Origin: Oscillospiraceae bacterium
GTDB taxonomy: Bacteria > Bacillota > Clostridia > Oscillospirales > Ruminococcaceae
Assembly: GCA_031267245.1 (NCBI GenBank)
Contig: JAIRZL010000033.1
Location: forward strand, 1-34,543
Length of the DNA stretch: 34,543 nt
Reading direction: 5' to 3'
Part shown: in pieces, positions 1 to 10,431 of the stretch
Layout: the number at the start of each line of letters is the position of its first letter
Position numbering within the stretch: the stretch's first letter is position 1
Notes under the pieces: model-generated
Seen by the model: the letters and a program-made list of their open reading frames with translations, nothing else
What the model was told of the DNA's origin: nothing
Databases searched by the model: none
Made by a program: the position numbers and the translations under genes

Positions 1-2
1 AT

Positions 3-2099
3 GCGGCGCAAAGTGCGATTGGGTTCTTGTCTGCCGATGATAGTGGATTTGTTTTTTCTGATTCAGAAACCAATTTGATCTATAAATATAATATTTTAAC
101 AGATGAAGTGATTTCGGAAAGTGTTGAGCAGTTTATATACAACAATGAGCAGCTGCAGGCATTTGACATATTATATGTTGGCATAGATGGCAAAAAAGAT
201 TGTGCTGCACTTGTGACTGCAACAACATTCGATAAGGTTAAGGTGCACGCCTGGAATGATGGGATACCGATTGATATCCAGAAGTTTTCGGTGCCGTTGA
301 CAGTGGCGCTTGCCCGGGCATCGGAATTTATCTGCCTATCTTTCGTTGGTAGTGTGGTCTTGATGTTGCTATACCAGGTGGCTAGAGAATTCATCTGGCG
401 AAGACGCGGTGTGATTTTTCGGCTTATGGGAATCATTGCTTCATTTGTTATTGTTTCCTTTTGCGCATTGGGTTACGTTGACTTGTTAAATATTCACACA
501 GAGTTATATGAAATGAGATATAAATTGGCGATTGAATTGCGATCGCAGGTTTTAAAAACGATGCCGATTGATATGGTTGACGAGCTCTGCAATAGTTGGT
601 CAAGCTATTCGGAAGCTTATAATGCGATATTGGCCGAATCGGAGCTTACAAATAGGCGTGCGCAGGTTCTTGATGGTGTGGAGGGCTTTGGGTGCTATAG
701 CCAGTTGTTGTTGAATAAAACGTTAGACGAATCGGATCCTTGTCTTGTGGTGGGGCCATCGAGCTTTAATAACTTCCTCTATCCGGTTGAGAACCTATAT
801 TCGGAATCTGCGTGTGCTCAATTTTATGACACATTAAAAACTGGCGGCATCGAAATCAATGTGCTTACTAACGATTGCGGAGACTGGATTGTATCTTCAT
901 CACCGATTAAAAATAAAGATGGGAAGATTCTGGGTGTGTTATTAATTTTGGTGGATGTAAGCAGTTTGCCTTATGATATTGCGCAAGAATCATTAAGATA
1001 TGCAATGTTTGCAAGCATTATTATTCTTGCTCTTCTTCTGCTGACCTATTTCCTCTTTAAGAAGGCGTTGCGGCCATTGAGCAAATTGGAAGGTGCATTT
1101 GAAAGTGTTGCAAGGGGAGATTATAACGTTAGATTGTTAGATGAAGGTAATGATGAGTTTTATCGTATCAACACAACATTTAACAAAATGTGCGAAGACG
1201 TTGCCAATAGTGTGTATAAATTAAAGCAGATAAAAGGGAATTACGACAAGTTTGTTTCTGAGGTGGTTTTTAAGCTTTTTGGAGATGCGAATGTTAACAA
1301 CCTAAACATTGGAGACCATTTTGAAACCGATTTAATTTTTGTTTTACAAGGGGTTGGAGATTTGTTTGAGGCAGGGATCTCTAGGTCATTTGTTCGGATC
1401 GACGGAATGAACACGATCGAGTTCTTAAGCCAATTGTTTAGGATTGCTAATGGTTGCGCGGTGCGGAATGGCGGGGTGGTTTTGGCCAGCACTTTGGGTT
1501 TTGGCATTATGAGGGCGTTGTTTGACAAAGATAAAGCACGAGAAGCTATTGATTATTCGTTGGATGTGCTGGGGGATATTAGAACAGGTTTTAGTGATGG
1601 CGAAGAGCTGGATTTTGTGACCTTGCTTCACAAAGATCATGCGGTGTGCGGGATTGTTGGGGACGATAACAATGCCTTTCCTGTGGCGGGCTCGCGTGAT
1701 GTTGAAAGATTGGTGAAATTGGTGCCAAAGCTCCGGCGTGTGGGGGTAAGAACGGCAGTCACGCGGTCTTTGGTTGATGATACAAAAAAAGAACACAGTG
1801 TGAGATATTTGGGTTTTGTTGGCGTGCCAGGTATTGAACGACGATTTGAACTTTTTGAGGTGTTAGATGGTTGTGATGTGGAAGAAAAGAACCAAAAACT
1901 CTTAACGAGGGTGATCTTTGAAAACGGGATAAAGTTGTTTTATGCGAAGGAATTTTATAAAGCGCGAACAGAGTTCGCTAAAGTGTTGCAGAAATATGAG
2001 AAAGATAAAGTGGCAAGGTGGTACCTTTTGGTTTGCGATAAATATTTCTCTAGCAAATCTGACAACATTTCATTTGAGTTTTTAAATGATATTGAATGA
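3..2099 (+). CDS. Membrane sensor-like protein: TM segments, HAMP linker, degenerate class III nucleotide-cyclase-like domain, C-terminal TPR-like segment (5' end outside window)
   Basis: Frame is open to the left edge (AAQSAIGFLSADDSG...). TM segments at FICLSFVGSVVLMLLYQVA, VIFRLMGIIASFVIVSFCALGYV and YAMFASIIILALLLLTYFLF, followed by HAMP-like LRPLSKLEGAFESVARGDYNVRL. The cyclase-like region lacks the expected metal-binding Asp motifs. C-term FENGIKLFYAKEFYKARTEFAKVLQKYEKDKVARWYLLVCDKYF is TPR-like. Confidence 0.6.
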   Translation, partial: AAQSAIGFLSADDSGFVFSDSETNLIYKYNILTDEVISESVEQFIYNNEQLQAFDILYVGIDGKKDCAALVTATTFDKVKVHAWNDGIPIDIQKFSVPLTVALARASEFICLSFVGSVVLMLLYQVAREFIWRRRGVIFRLMGIIASFVIVSFCALGYVDLLNIHTELYEMRYKLAIELRSQVLKTMPIDMVDELCNSWSSYSEAYNAILAESELTNRRAQVLDGVEGFGCYSQLLLNKTLDESDPCLVVGPSSFNNFLYPVENLYSESACAQFYDTLKTGGIEINVLTNDCGDWIVSSSPIKNKDGKILGVLLILVDVSSLPYDIAQESLRYAMFASIIILALLLLTYFLFKKALRPLSKLEGAFESVARGDYNVRLLDEGNDEFYRINTTFNKMCEDVANSVYKLKQIKGNYDKFVSEVVFKLFGDANVNNLNIGDHFETDLIFVLQGVGDLFEAGISRSFVRIDGMNTIEFLSQLFRIANGCAVRNGGVVLASTLGFGIMRALFDKDKAREAIDYSLDVLGDIRTGFSDGEELDFVTLLHKDHAVCGIVGDDNNAFPVAGSRDVERLVKLVPKLRRVGVRTAVTRSLVDDTKKEHSVRYLGFVGVPGIERRFELFEVLDGCDVEEKNQKLLTRVIFENGIKLFYAKEFYKARTEFAKVLQKYEKDKVARWYLLVCDKYFSSKSDNISFEFLNDIE

Positions 2100-2143
2100 T
2101 GGTGCTAGTTGCGGAATGGGGCGCCAAACGGCGGAGTAGATGA

Positions 2144-3415
2144 TTGCGGGGTGACGTTTTGTTCGATTTTATCTGGGGCGGTGCTAAGAATACTTTTGGG
2201 TGGGTTAAAAACCAATTTTGGAATCTGTTTTCTGGCATAACCAGCAAAGGCATGGATATTCAGAACAAGCTCAACCCCATTGATAAGATTTCTGGAAAGT
2301 TCGCAACTTTAAAGGATAGTTTGTTTTCGCTTAAAAAACCGAATGGCTTTCGGGATTATTATCGGCTGGGAACTTACTTGATTTCTAAGTCGGTAGGGAA
2401 GCTGTTGTTAGTTGTGGTTGTTCTTTTGTGTTTGTGGTATGTGGCGGTAGTTACTCTTCCGCAATTATATTTAAGGATGAAGTTCGGGAAGAATCCATCT
2501 GCAAAAGAATGCTATTATGATGCAAATTCTTTGAAGAACTACACCGGGCAAGTCAAGGTGTTTTCGAGGAAAAGTCAGGCTGTTTATGAAGGGGGGCTGG
2601 TTGCTGGGGTTGCTGGTGGCCTGGGGGCTCTTTATGACAGCAATGGCTGCGTTTTGTATCGCGGGGAGTTTAAGAATAATCGGTTTAATGGGGTTGGAAC
2701 TTTATATTACGAGAATGATCAGGTTAAGTTTGAGGGGGATTTTTTAGATAATCTGTTCACTGGTAGTGGATCGCTTTATGCAGAAGATGGCAAGTTGATG
2801 TATGTTGGTGGGTTTGTAAATGGAAAAAAGAATGGCATGGGGACGTTGTGCGATGAAACGGGAGCCGAGGTTTATAAGGGGCGGTTCTGCAATGATTTAC
2901 CGGATTTGAGTTCGTATCTTGGTTTTGATATTGCTGCCTTAAAAGATGTTTTTGTTGGCCGGCAAGTAATCTACAACTGTGGTGATATTAGGCTTTTGAT
3001 AAGCTGCCCGGATGTTGATGCAGTGATTGCAATTGACAGAGATGCGGATTCAACTGGATCTGTTTATAAGATTTTTATTGTTGCCCCGAGTTTTTATCCG
3101 GGAACTATTGCTGCATTCGATAGATTAAAGCTTTCGAATTGCTTGAAAGGGAATTTTGTTGATGGGCTCACAAAGGTAACAGTGGAAGAAATGTGTGTTA
3201 TTGATGCTATGCGAGCGAGCGGGGTTAATAAATTCAAAGGATATGAACAGCTGCAAAAAGAAAAGGTCCTTGATAATGTGTTTACCGTGAACGAACAAAC
3301 TTCGCAGGATGATTGTTATATTAGCAAATATAAGATCGGCCAATTTATATACACATTTTACTTTGAAGCATTGGATAAACCTTATGTTTTTTTCTCGGTT
3401 GAAAGGTTGAGTTGA
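2144..3415 (+). CDS. Membrane-anchored MORN-repeat protein
   Basis: TM LLLVVVVLLCLWYVAVVTL, then YEGGLVAGVAGGLGALYDSNG / YRGEFKNNRFNGVGTLYYEND / FEGDFLDNLFTGSGSLYAEDG / YVGGFVNGKKNGMGTLCDETG repeats. Exact start uncertain. Confidence 0.65.
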   Translation: MRGDVLFDFIWGGAKNTFGWVKNQFWNLFSGITSKGMDIQNKLNPIDKISGKFATLKDSLFSLKKPNGFRDYYRLGTYLISKSVGKLLLVVVVLLCLWYVAVVTLPQLYLRMKFGKNPSAKECYYDANSLKNYTGQVKVFSRKSQAVYEGGLVAGVAGGLGALYDSNGCVLYRGEFKNNRFNGVGTLYYENDQVKFEGDFLDNLFTGSGSLYAEDGKLMYVGGFVNGKKNGMGTLCDETGAEVYKGRFCNDLPDLSSYLGFDIAALKDVFVGRQVIYNCGDIRLLISCPDVDAVIAIDRDADSTGSVYKIFIVAPSFYPGTIAAFDRLKLSNCLKGNFVDGLTKVTVEEMCVIDAMRASGVNKFKGYEQLQKEKVLDNVFTVNEQTSQDDCYISKYKIGQFIYTFYFEALDKPYVFFSVERLS

Positions 3416-3416
3416 T

Positions 3417-5504
3417 ATGCTTATAAAATTTTCAAGGAAGATTGTATGTATTTGGGTTGCGCTGGTTGTGTTGTGTGTCTGTTTTGGATGCTCGTTTAAA
3501 GTATTTTGCACTGCTGGCTATGATATGGAAGTGTTGGTAAGATTGGCAATAGCAGCAGACCCTAAATTGCAAGCGTTGCGAGCGAAATTGGCGTTGCAGC
3601 AAGTAAAACGCAAGCAAGCTTTGGAAGCAATTAAAGATATCCGGAAAAAAGAATCCACGGTGCGATTCAGCCTGTTGCTGAGCATAAAACTTCCAGAGAA
3701 ACATGGTTTGCCTAAGGAAGCAGATTTGCTTACCAAGGTTGCAACGATTGATGACGAAACGAGGCGTTTAAGGTATGCAATTGAGGATAGGGAACTTGAA
3801 GTTGCATTAAAGACTCGGCTTGCATTTTTAAAGCTTTATGGTTTGCAAGAGCAGATTAAGTCGGGGTCTTTAGATCTGGATAGCGAGAGTGCAAATCTTG
3901 CTAAAATGCAAGCGCTGTTGGCGTGTAATCATGCCAAACCAGCAGATATAACGCTTTTACAGTCAACAATTGACAAAAAAACGCGTAGCTTGGCAACGTT
4001 AAAACTATCGTTAGAGCGAGAAGCCGAAAAGCTGAGAACGCTAAGCGGTGTGTCGGCGGTGGGTGCACTTCTTCAAAATCCGCTGGCAACCTGTGTTATC
4101 CCGCGAGGGCAACGAGAGAAGATGATTGAGTTTGCAATGGCGCACCGGCGAGATGTTCGCGAGGCGGAGGCGGAGAGAGCGCTTGCGATTGTTGCGCTTA
4201 ATGCCATTTGGGGAGTTTATTGTAGCCAATGGGGTGGGGCAGTTGGCCCGCTGTCGGCGTATGTGAATTCTGCGAACCCGATAAATTGGGATGTGTTAAT
4301 TCCCCAATACGAGCAGTTTTTAACAACGGTTGATCGTCCTTGGGCCCCAGTGTTTAAGATTAGAATTATATTCTTTACGATCAGGATTCCAATGGAGTGG
4401 TTTAAGCGGGAATTTGATGGGACTAGGTATTTTGAGGATGAGAAGTATATGTTATTGGAGGTGTTGCAACGAAAAGAAGCGGCCATAAGAGACGAGGCAA
4501 TACTTAAAGCGGATGTGCGTGAAAGCTTAACGAGTTCTTATGACGCTCTGATGGCGTTGCACAAAGCCTATTGTGGATCAGTGGAAATTTGCGGGCGTGT
4601 GAAACGAAGCTATGAAATGGTAAAAACGAAGAATCTGGTTGGTCAGGCTACTTTTGAGGAGATTGCGCAAGCGAAAGAGGAATATGATCAGGCGCAAATG
4701 GATGTTTTCGCAGCTTTGATTGCTTATAATGAATCGCTTGCCGCGTTGGATAAAGAGACTTGCGGTTGGATTGCAGCCTTCAAAAAAGGAGAAAGTGTTT
4801 TGGTTGATATTGTGGGCTCTGGCAATTCATCTGGTGTGGAAAGGCCGCGCTTTGCTATAAGAGATAACATTGATTCTTTGCAATCCGTGCTTTGGTTGAC
4901 AATTCCTGATGGTTACGAAACCAAAGCAACTCATTACGATGTGGTGGTTGATGGCTACAGCATAGGAGGGGGCAAAACGGAGCTATCTGAGCAGTTGATA
5001 TTCCTTCCACCGGAAATCACGGGTTGCTGCGAACCACAGGTAAGGCTGTTCGCCAATGATAAGGTTTTGGATGCCGCCACATTTTCTGGAGCAGAACAGA
5101 GCGGGGAGCTTTTGTTTAAGGTTGCAGAAACAAAGGCAGCATTAGCACAAGAGGCGGCGAAAGACCAAAGAAAGGCAGAGCTGTTTGCGGCTGATCAGCA
5201 GGAAGAGGTTCAGTTGGGCACTTATCAATGGGCGGGTTTTGGTTCCGGTGGCCTGCCGCTAACAGAACTTAGCCTTTGCCTTGATGACGAGAAAGCAAAA
5301 ACCTTCAAGGTGTTCGTCGAGCAGGATGGGAAAGCGTTCACAATCGACAGATACTGCCCGCTGGATGAACAAGCGGTACTGCCTGTGCAGTTTGCCAAAA
5401 GGCCTGAAGACCTAAAAGCAACGCTTTATGATGCAAACAAGCGGCAGATCGACACCGTGAGATTTGATAAATCTGGAGGAGTGTTTGCCTTGCGTGCTGA
5501 ATGA
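3417..5504 (+). CDS. TolC/outer-membrane-efflux-like coiled-coil protein with N-terminal signal/TM segment
   Basis: N-terminal hydrophobic leader, then two long helical repeats of OEP type (AADPKLQALRAKLALQQVKRKQALEAI...; RESLTSSYDALMALHKAYCGSVEICGRVKRSYEMVKTKNLVGQATFEEIAQAKEEYDQAQMDVFAALIAYNESLAAL). ATG lies just after the upstream stop. Confidence 0.5.
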   Translation: MLIKFSRKIVCIWVALVVLCVCFGCSFKVFCTAGYDMEVLVRLAIAADPKLQALRAKLALQQVKRKQALEAIKDIRKKESTVRFSLLLSIKLPEKHGLPKEADLLTKVATIDDETRRLRYAIEDRELEVALKTRLAFLKLYGLQEQIKSGSLDLDSESANLAKMQALLACNHAKPADITLLQSTIDKKTRSLATLKLSLEREAEKLRTLSGVSAVGALLQNPLATCVIPRGQREKMIEFAMAHRRDVREAEAERALAIVALNAIWGVYCSQWGGAVGPLSAYVNSANPINWDVLIPQYEQFLTTVDRPWAPVFKIRIIFFTIRIPMEWFKREFDGTRYFEDEKYMLLEVLQRKEAAIRDEAILKADVRESLTSSYDALMALHKAYCGSVEICGRVKRSYEMVKTKNLVGQATFEEIAQAKEEYDQAQMDVFAALIAYNESLAALDKETCGWIAAFKKGESVLVDIVGSGNSSGVERPRFAIRDNIDSLQSVLWLTIPDGYETKATHYDVVVDGYSIGGGKTELSEQLIFLPPEITGCCEPQVRLFANDKVLDAATFSGAEQSGELLFKVAETKAALAQEAAKDQRKAELFAADQQEEVQLGTYQWAGFGSGGLPLTELSLCLDDEKAKTFKVFVEQDGKAFTIDRYCPLDEQAVLPVQFAKRPEDLKATLYDANKRQIDTVRFDKSGGVFALRAE

Positions 5505-5530
5505 TCATTTTTGCTGGGGAGGGGAACTAG

Positions 5531-8500
5531 ATGACGAGCAAAAGGTTTGGGATCTTTAAGATGGTGTGGATAAAATCAGTTTTGTTTTGCGTTGTTATTG
5601 CATTGCCGCTTTTGTTGACACAGATTAAATTTGCGCTCCCAATGACCCATTGGGATCCTGTCAAAGTTGAGAACGGCACGCTAGTCATAGGGGAGCATGC
5701 AATAGCTCTTCGGAGCCTTTCTTCAGAGTTGTGTGAGATAGCTAAAGAATCGGCAAAGGGTGCAGATATTCCGGCGGGCTCGCCTGTGGGCCAAGGGAAA
5801 ACCTTTTATAAATCAGATCTTGTTCCCAAAGAAAGTACTACTCAAGGTAGCGGCAGCGAAGGCACTTGGTACGAGCTCGATTCTGCGAATAATATCTGGG
5901 ATGTTTCCCCGGGTGGTCCGGCGGTAAGTCTTAGCATTATTGCCCAGTTGCCTGTGCGGTATTACACCGATATTCTTGGCAAGACCTATGATTTTGTTAA
6001 TCATGCATTTGTTGATATCTTTAGTTTGGTAAACCCTTATGACTTAAACTCTTTGCCGGAACTAGATAGCTTGCGGGATAAACGATCCGCATGGCAATCC
6101 GATGCAAGTGCGGCAGCTGCTCATGCAGATGAGATAGTTTCTATTGGCAGGATATTTGCGCCAATTTCAAAAACAGTAGCTATGCAGGTGTTAGATGGCG
6201 AAAAGGCTGCGTTGGCTAAGCTTCATGCGTGGTTGATAGAGCAGGAAGCTGGCCAGAATGAGAAAAATCAGGTAACCAAATTACAGGAGCAGGTGGAGCA
6301 AAGAATCAAATGGCTGGTGTTGCAATTGGTTGATTCGCGCGTTGATACAGAAATGCCGATTGCCATGATGTCTCGAGTTACTGTTGTGTCCAATGGCGAC
6401 GACGATGAAGAAGAAAAGGTCTATACCGAATACACGGAATATGGGCAAGCATTAGAGACAGCAAAAAACAAGATAAAGGAATCTGCAGATGCTCTTGCAG
6501 AAACTTCTTTGGCGTCTGCGGATATAATAACAAAAACAACCGAACAAAAGCAGAGGGATGTTGTTTCTAAGGCGGTGAACAATAGTTTTTTAGATGCCAG
6601 AAAAGTGGTGGGGCAGATTGTGAATTTGGAGAATATTTCTGGCCAGCGTGTGGTAGATAAAACTGGCGAACGTGATGTGATTGCACAGATGCAGAAATCT
6701 GCTCTTGCTGATTATAAGGTGGCATTAAACAGCGGCGAATCGGCAGATTATAAAAAGGCAGTTAAGGCGAGTGAGCGCTCACCGGTGTTGGAAGGTTTGC
6801 TGAACGCTGCCGTGCCTGCTATTGAGCAATTAAGCGCAGACGTATTTCTTCTTGCAGAGGCGGATTTGTTGAGATTGAACGATGAAGAGAAGATCGCCAG
6901 CTTGGATGAGGTTTTGAGAGATGTGAATCAAGCAAAAGCAATGATTCGAGATGATGGTTTTCTGGGGATTTTTGCTGCCAATGCTGAGTCTTTGATTGAC
7001 GATCTTTTGAGGTTGAAAACAGAGGTTCAAAACAGAATGAATGGTGGCTCAGAGCAGGATAAATTGAATGCGTCCCTTGCTCTTGTTACAGAGAAGCTGG
7101 AAGAAGCATTAGATGCCAATGATCTTGTGACGGCGAAAGAACTGGAGGCAAAGCGGGAAGATTTGCAGAGACAAACAGACCAAGACGAAGCCGCTGCCAT
7201 AAGGGAACTTATCCAGTTGCGAGAAAAAATGATGGCGTTGGATGTTGAGCAACGTGAGAGAGGAGAGTCGTTTGATGAGAGGCTTGCTGCCATTGATGCA
7301 AGCATTGCGCTTTTGTGTGATGAAAACGTGCGGCTAGGAATAGAGAAAGATGTGCGGGCGACAACACTTGAAGAAATGGCCGAGGAGCAGAGTAAACGCT
7401 TGTCTGCAGATATTAGTGAGCTGCGGGCTGCAGCAGAAAGGTTGTTAATATCGCAAGATGCGGAAGACCACAGCATTGCTAAATCGCTGGCGCAGAGCTT
7501 GCTGCAGAAGCAAGGAGAACGAGACGAACTTGTAAGTGCGCAAATCGGGAATGTTACTGATGCTGTGGATGCAAAAATCGCGGAGAACAAGAAACTAATT
7601 GAAGCGGAGCAGGCTAAAAGAGCAGAGCTTGCGGCAGAGCAGCCTGATATGCAACGACTTGCGGAGATAGAGCAAGAGAAAACCGCGCTGAAAGGTGAGA
7701 TGGAAGCTTTAAAAAGGGAATTGCATTCGGCAACCCTTGAAGCGGTGGAACAAGTTGATGGTGCGTTTGCTGCTTTGAATGGAGAAATCCAACAACTAAG
7801 CCCACTATCAAATATGCAGCCGTTGGAATCTGGGGTGAATGACCTTTTGGGAACTGCCACCTCTTCTGCACCGGCTGCCGGATTGGCGGCTGCCGCATTG
7901 GAGGATGCTGGAGATTTGATTGCAGCCAAGCTTGTTAGTGGAGAACCAATGCCAACGGATCTTGCTCGGCTTAAGGCCAAGATCGCTTCGATGGTGGCCA
8001 GTGATTTGAGCAAGGTGGTTGCCAGCTCACAAACAAAAGCTGAGATTAGGCAAAAGGTTGCTGGCTTTTGGGGTGGGAGCGGAATTGGGGAGAAGGAAAG
8101 GCAAGTTATAGAGTTGTGTGCTTATGCTGAGGTGGAAAAACAAACGGCGGATGACGTTTATGCTTCGCTGTTGCTTGCTACGCTTAACGATGCCTTGCAG
8201 GGCAATAATCCTGCGGTTTTTCTTGCTAATTGGCAACTCAACGGAGATATTTACCTGCCGCTTGATGGGGTGATGTCGTCGCGGGGCGGGACTTATGTTT
8301 GGAAAGATGGCAAAGGTTGCGCTGTTGAAAAGAATGAAGTCCATGAGTTTACAGCAGGCAATGATGTGGTTGTGTTTTGTCGTGCTGACAAAAGCGACCA
8401 AGCAGATGAGGTCCCGCGGGAGCGTGAGATGATGTCGGAGAAGGCAAAGTTGGGTTCTGTGTTGATGATTCCTCGGGATTATGGCGTAGCCACCTTCCAG

Positions 8501-8602
8501 GTGAATGCAAGATCGTTATCGTCAACCAAATATGCGGCGATGTTCCCTGTTGCACACGAAGAGAAAATCTTAGGATTGATATCTGTATTGCTTCCTGCGT
8601 AA
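5531..8602 (+). CDS. Large (1023 aa) coiled-coil protein with N-terminal TM/signal segment, unknown function
   Basis: N-term KSVLFCVVIALPLLLTQIKFALP hydrophobic segment, central long Ala/Glu/Lys-rich coiled coil, no recognised domain. Same operon direction. Confidence 0.6.
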   Translation: MTSKRFGIFKMVWIKSVLFCVVIALPLLLTQIKFALPMTHWDPVKVENGTLVIGEHAIALRSLSSELCEIAKESAKGADIPAGSPVGQGKTFYKSDLVPKESTTQGSGSEGTWYELDSANNIWDVSPGGPAVSLSIIAQLPVRYYTDILGKTYDFVNHAFVDIFSLVNPYDLNSLPELDSLRDKRSAWQSDASAAAAHADEIVSIGRIFAPISKTVAMQVLDGEKAALAKLHAWLIEQEAGQNEKNQVTKLQEQVEQRIKWLVLQLVDSRVDTEMPIAMMSRVTVVSNGDDDEEEKVYTEYTEYGQALETAKNKIKESADALAETSLASADIITKTTEQKQRDVVSKAVNNSFLDARKVVGQIVNLENISGQRVVDKTGERDVIAQMQKSALADYKVALNSGESADYKKAVKASERSPVLEGLLNAAVPAIEQLSADVFLLAEADLLRLNDEEKIASLDEVLRDVNQAKAMIRDDGFLGIFAANAESLIDDLLRLKTEVQNRMNGGSEQDKLNASLALVTEKLEEALDANDLVTAKELEAKREDLQRQTDQDEAAAIRELIQLREKMMALDVEQRERGESFDERLAAIDASIALLCDENVRLGIEKDVRATTLEEMAEEQSKRLSADISELRAAAERLLISQDAEDHSIAKSLAQSLLQKQGERDELVSAQIGNVTDAVDAKIAENKKLIEAEQAKRAELAAEQPDMQRLAEIEQEKTALKGEMEALKRELHSATLEAVEQVDGAFAALNGEIQQLSPLSNMQPLESGVNDLLGTATSSAPAAGLAAAALEDAGDLIAAKLVSGEPMPTDLARLKAKIASMVASDLSKVVASSQTKAEIRQKVAGFWGGSGIGEKERQVIELCAYAEVEKQTADDVYASLLLATLNDALQGNNPAVFLANWQLNGDIYLPLDGVMSSRGGTYVWKDGKGCAVEKNEVHEFTAGNDVVVFCRADKSDQADEVPREREMMSEKAKLGSVLMIPRDYGVATFQVNARSLSSTKYAAMFPVAHEEKILGLISVLLPA

Positions 8603-8695
8603 GACGCAAGGGAAAACGCAGATTTGATGAAGGTAATGAGCACCCAATGAAGGCGGGTAGAGATTAGCAGGGCTAGAATGGAGGTGAAGGTTCAA

Positions 8696-9277
8696 ATGGC
8701 AGCGTATACAGTTATTTCGGATGTGGGGGCGTATCTATTGAAAACGTTGCGGGGCAAGCTGTGCCCAGAACCGCTGCTTAATCCACAGGCAATCGATTTT
8801 GCGTCTCCAGCTGATGAAAATGCGGATTACACGCTGGGTATCTTCCTTTATGATTTGAAAGAAAATCTGGAGCATACAGATCTTAGAATGGTTCAATTAG
8901 AAGATAATAAGTTGAGATACCCACCTCATAGTTTAACGCTTTATTACATGCTGTATGTGAATGCTTCTGCTCAGATTGGTGTTAAGGCGTTGGATTCGCA
9001 GAAGATAATCGCCAAGGTTGCGCAGGTGATTTATGACATGCAGCAGATAGACATTAGCAGTTTTGTTAATCAGGCAAGTTCTGCAGAAGCGCCTTTGGCC
9101 AGGGTTGTGGAGTCTCGGTTGTTGTTTGATGAAAAGGTGAAGATCTGGTCGGCCCTTAGTAGGCCAGTTCAATTGGCGCTTTATTATGATATTGCTCCAA
9201 TCCTTCTCTCGTCTGAGCGGATTGTGGATGCTCCTTATGTTATGCGTGGCACATACAAATTTGGTGGGAGGAGATGA
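8696..9277 (+). CDS. DUF4255-like (Pvc16-like) CIS protein
   Basis: MAAYTVISDVGAYLLKTLRGKLCPEPLLNPQAIDFASPADENADYTLGIFLYDLKEN... with LTLYYMLYVNA and 'LALYYDIAPILLSSE' typical of the family. SD-like ggaggtga upstream of ATG 8696; longer ORF begins at 8678. Confidence 0.75.
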   Translation: MAAYTVISDVGAYLLKTLRGKLCPEPLLNPQAIDFASPADENADYTLGIFLYDLKENLEHTDLRMVQLEDNKLRYPPHSLTLYYMLYVNASAQIGVKALDSQKIIAKVAQVIYDMQQIDISSFVNQASSAEAPLARVVESRLLFDEKVKIWSALSRPVQLALYYDIAPILLSSERIVDAPYVMRGTYKFGGRR

Positions 9278-10029
9278 TTCGTTTGGATAGATCGATAACC
9301 CATACCGTTCAGCTTGTTTTGGCATTGCGGGATGTTTGGGATGATAGATTAATAGGTGTCTCTGATTTTGCTTTTTATGTTGATGAAGAGCGTGTTCATC
9401 CAATAAGAAAAGCAACTGGTCATTATGTTTTCATTGATCTTAAAAGCGATGTGTTTCGATTAAGGATCGAGCATCGAAAATTTTATCCAAAAGTACTAGA
9501 AATAGATCTGAACGACATAGCGGCGCTTGGGTTTGTGCTAGAAACACCGCTGGTGCCAAATATGGCCTCTAGGCTACCGTTGAATTGTGTTAACTTGTAT
9601 GGCAATGCAGATCCGTGCACGTATGTGTATGTGTATGCTGTTGAGAGCCGGTCGCGAAGCCGCGTTCAATTTGTTGACTTTAAGGCAAGCGACATTTTAG
9701 TGGTAAACAATCCGGGGCAGCTGCCTCTGGTGGGTGCAACTTTGGCTGTTGTTGACCCTGTGGATCTGCAGCTGGAGGTATTTACTGTGCTGAAGAAATA
9801 TTCTTGCGAAGAATATAAGATCAACAAGGCTTTGATTGGCAAGTATAAGGAAGGTAGCATGATTGTTAAAGCGTATGTTGGTGTTGCGAATGACGATGGG
9901 ATATTCAGTGTGTTTGTGAGTAAAAAATCGGATTGCAGGGATTACATAATTATGTTTTCAAATGATGGAAAGCTGCAAACCGAGACTTTTAGTATGGCTG
10001 AAAATAATCTCATGTTAAAGGTCATGTGA
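9274..10029 (+). CDS. CIS-associated protein of unknown function
   Basis: 251 aa ORF overlapping the preceding stop by 4 nt, between DUF4255-like and PAAR-like genes. Confidence 0.55.
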   Translation: MIRLDRSITHTVQLVLALRDVWDDRLIGVSDFAFYVDEERVHPIRKATGHYVFIDLKSDVFRLRIEHRKFYPKVLEIDLNDIAALGFVLETPLVPNMASRLPLNCVNLYGNADPCTYVYVYAVESRSRSRVQFVDFKASDILVVNNPGQLPLVGATLAVVDPVDLQLEVFTVLKKYSCEEYKINKALIGKYKEGSMIVKAYVGVANDDGIFSVFVSKKSDCRDYIIMFSNDGKLQTETFSMAENNLMLKVM

Positions 10030-10041
10030 GGAGGTGAGGCT

Positions 10042-10431
10042 GTGGCGCTTTTGTTAACTGGCGGTGTGAGCCTGGCGTGTTCGTTTGGAACCATGCCGAC
10101 ACAACTTAATGTTCTGCCAGAGAGCAAAGTTTTTTTGGAAGGCAAGCCGGTAGCGCGTATGAGTGATGCCGCTCCAAATGTTAACATTATTCCCTTTGGG
10201 TTGTGTTCTTCGTTGACAAACCCGGCGGTGGCATCGGCAACAGCTGCGGCACTGGGCGTTTTAACACCGCAACCCTGCACGCCGATGCTTGCTGGCGGTT
10301 GGCAACCATGTTGCGCTGCTGTTATTGTTGGCGGACAGCCGGCTGCCGGGATTGATGGTTCTTTGCAGTGCGCTTATGCAGGGCAAATCCGGCCGGTGGC
10401 TCCGGGGCAGGCAAGTGTTATTGCGAATTGA
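10042..10431 (+). CDS. DUF4280-type PAAR-like spike-tip protein
   Basis: MALLLTGGVSLACSFGTMPTQLNVLP...PVARMSDAAPNVNIIPFGLCSSLTNPAVA...TPQPCTPMLAGGWQPC: Cys/Pro/Gly pattern of DUF4280. SD gaggaggtgag upstream. Confidence 0.8.
   Translation: MALLLTGGVSLACSFGTMPTQLNVLPESKVFLEGKPVARMSDAAPNVNIIPFGLCSSLTNPAVASATAAALGVLTPQPCTPMLAGGWQPCCAAVIVGGQPAAGIDGSLQCAYAGQIRPVAPGQASVIAN

Noticed and set aside
7027-8013. 328-aa minus-strand ORF rich in Ser/Ala
   Set aside because: Antisense shadow of the coiled-coil CDS 5531-8602; low-complexity composition, no start context.
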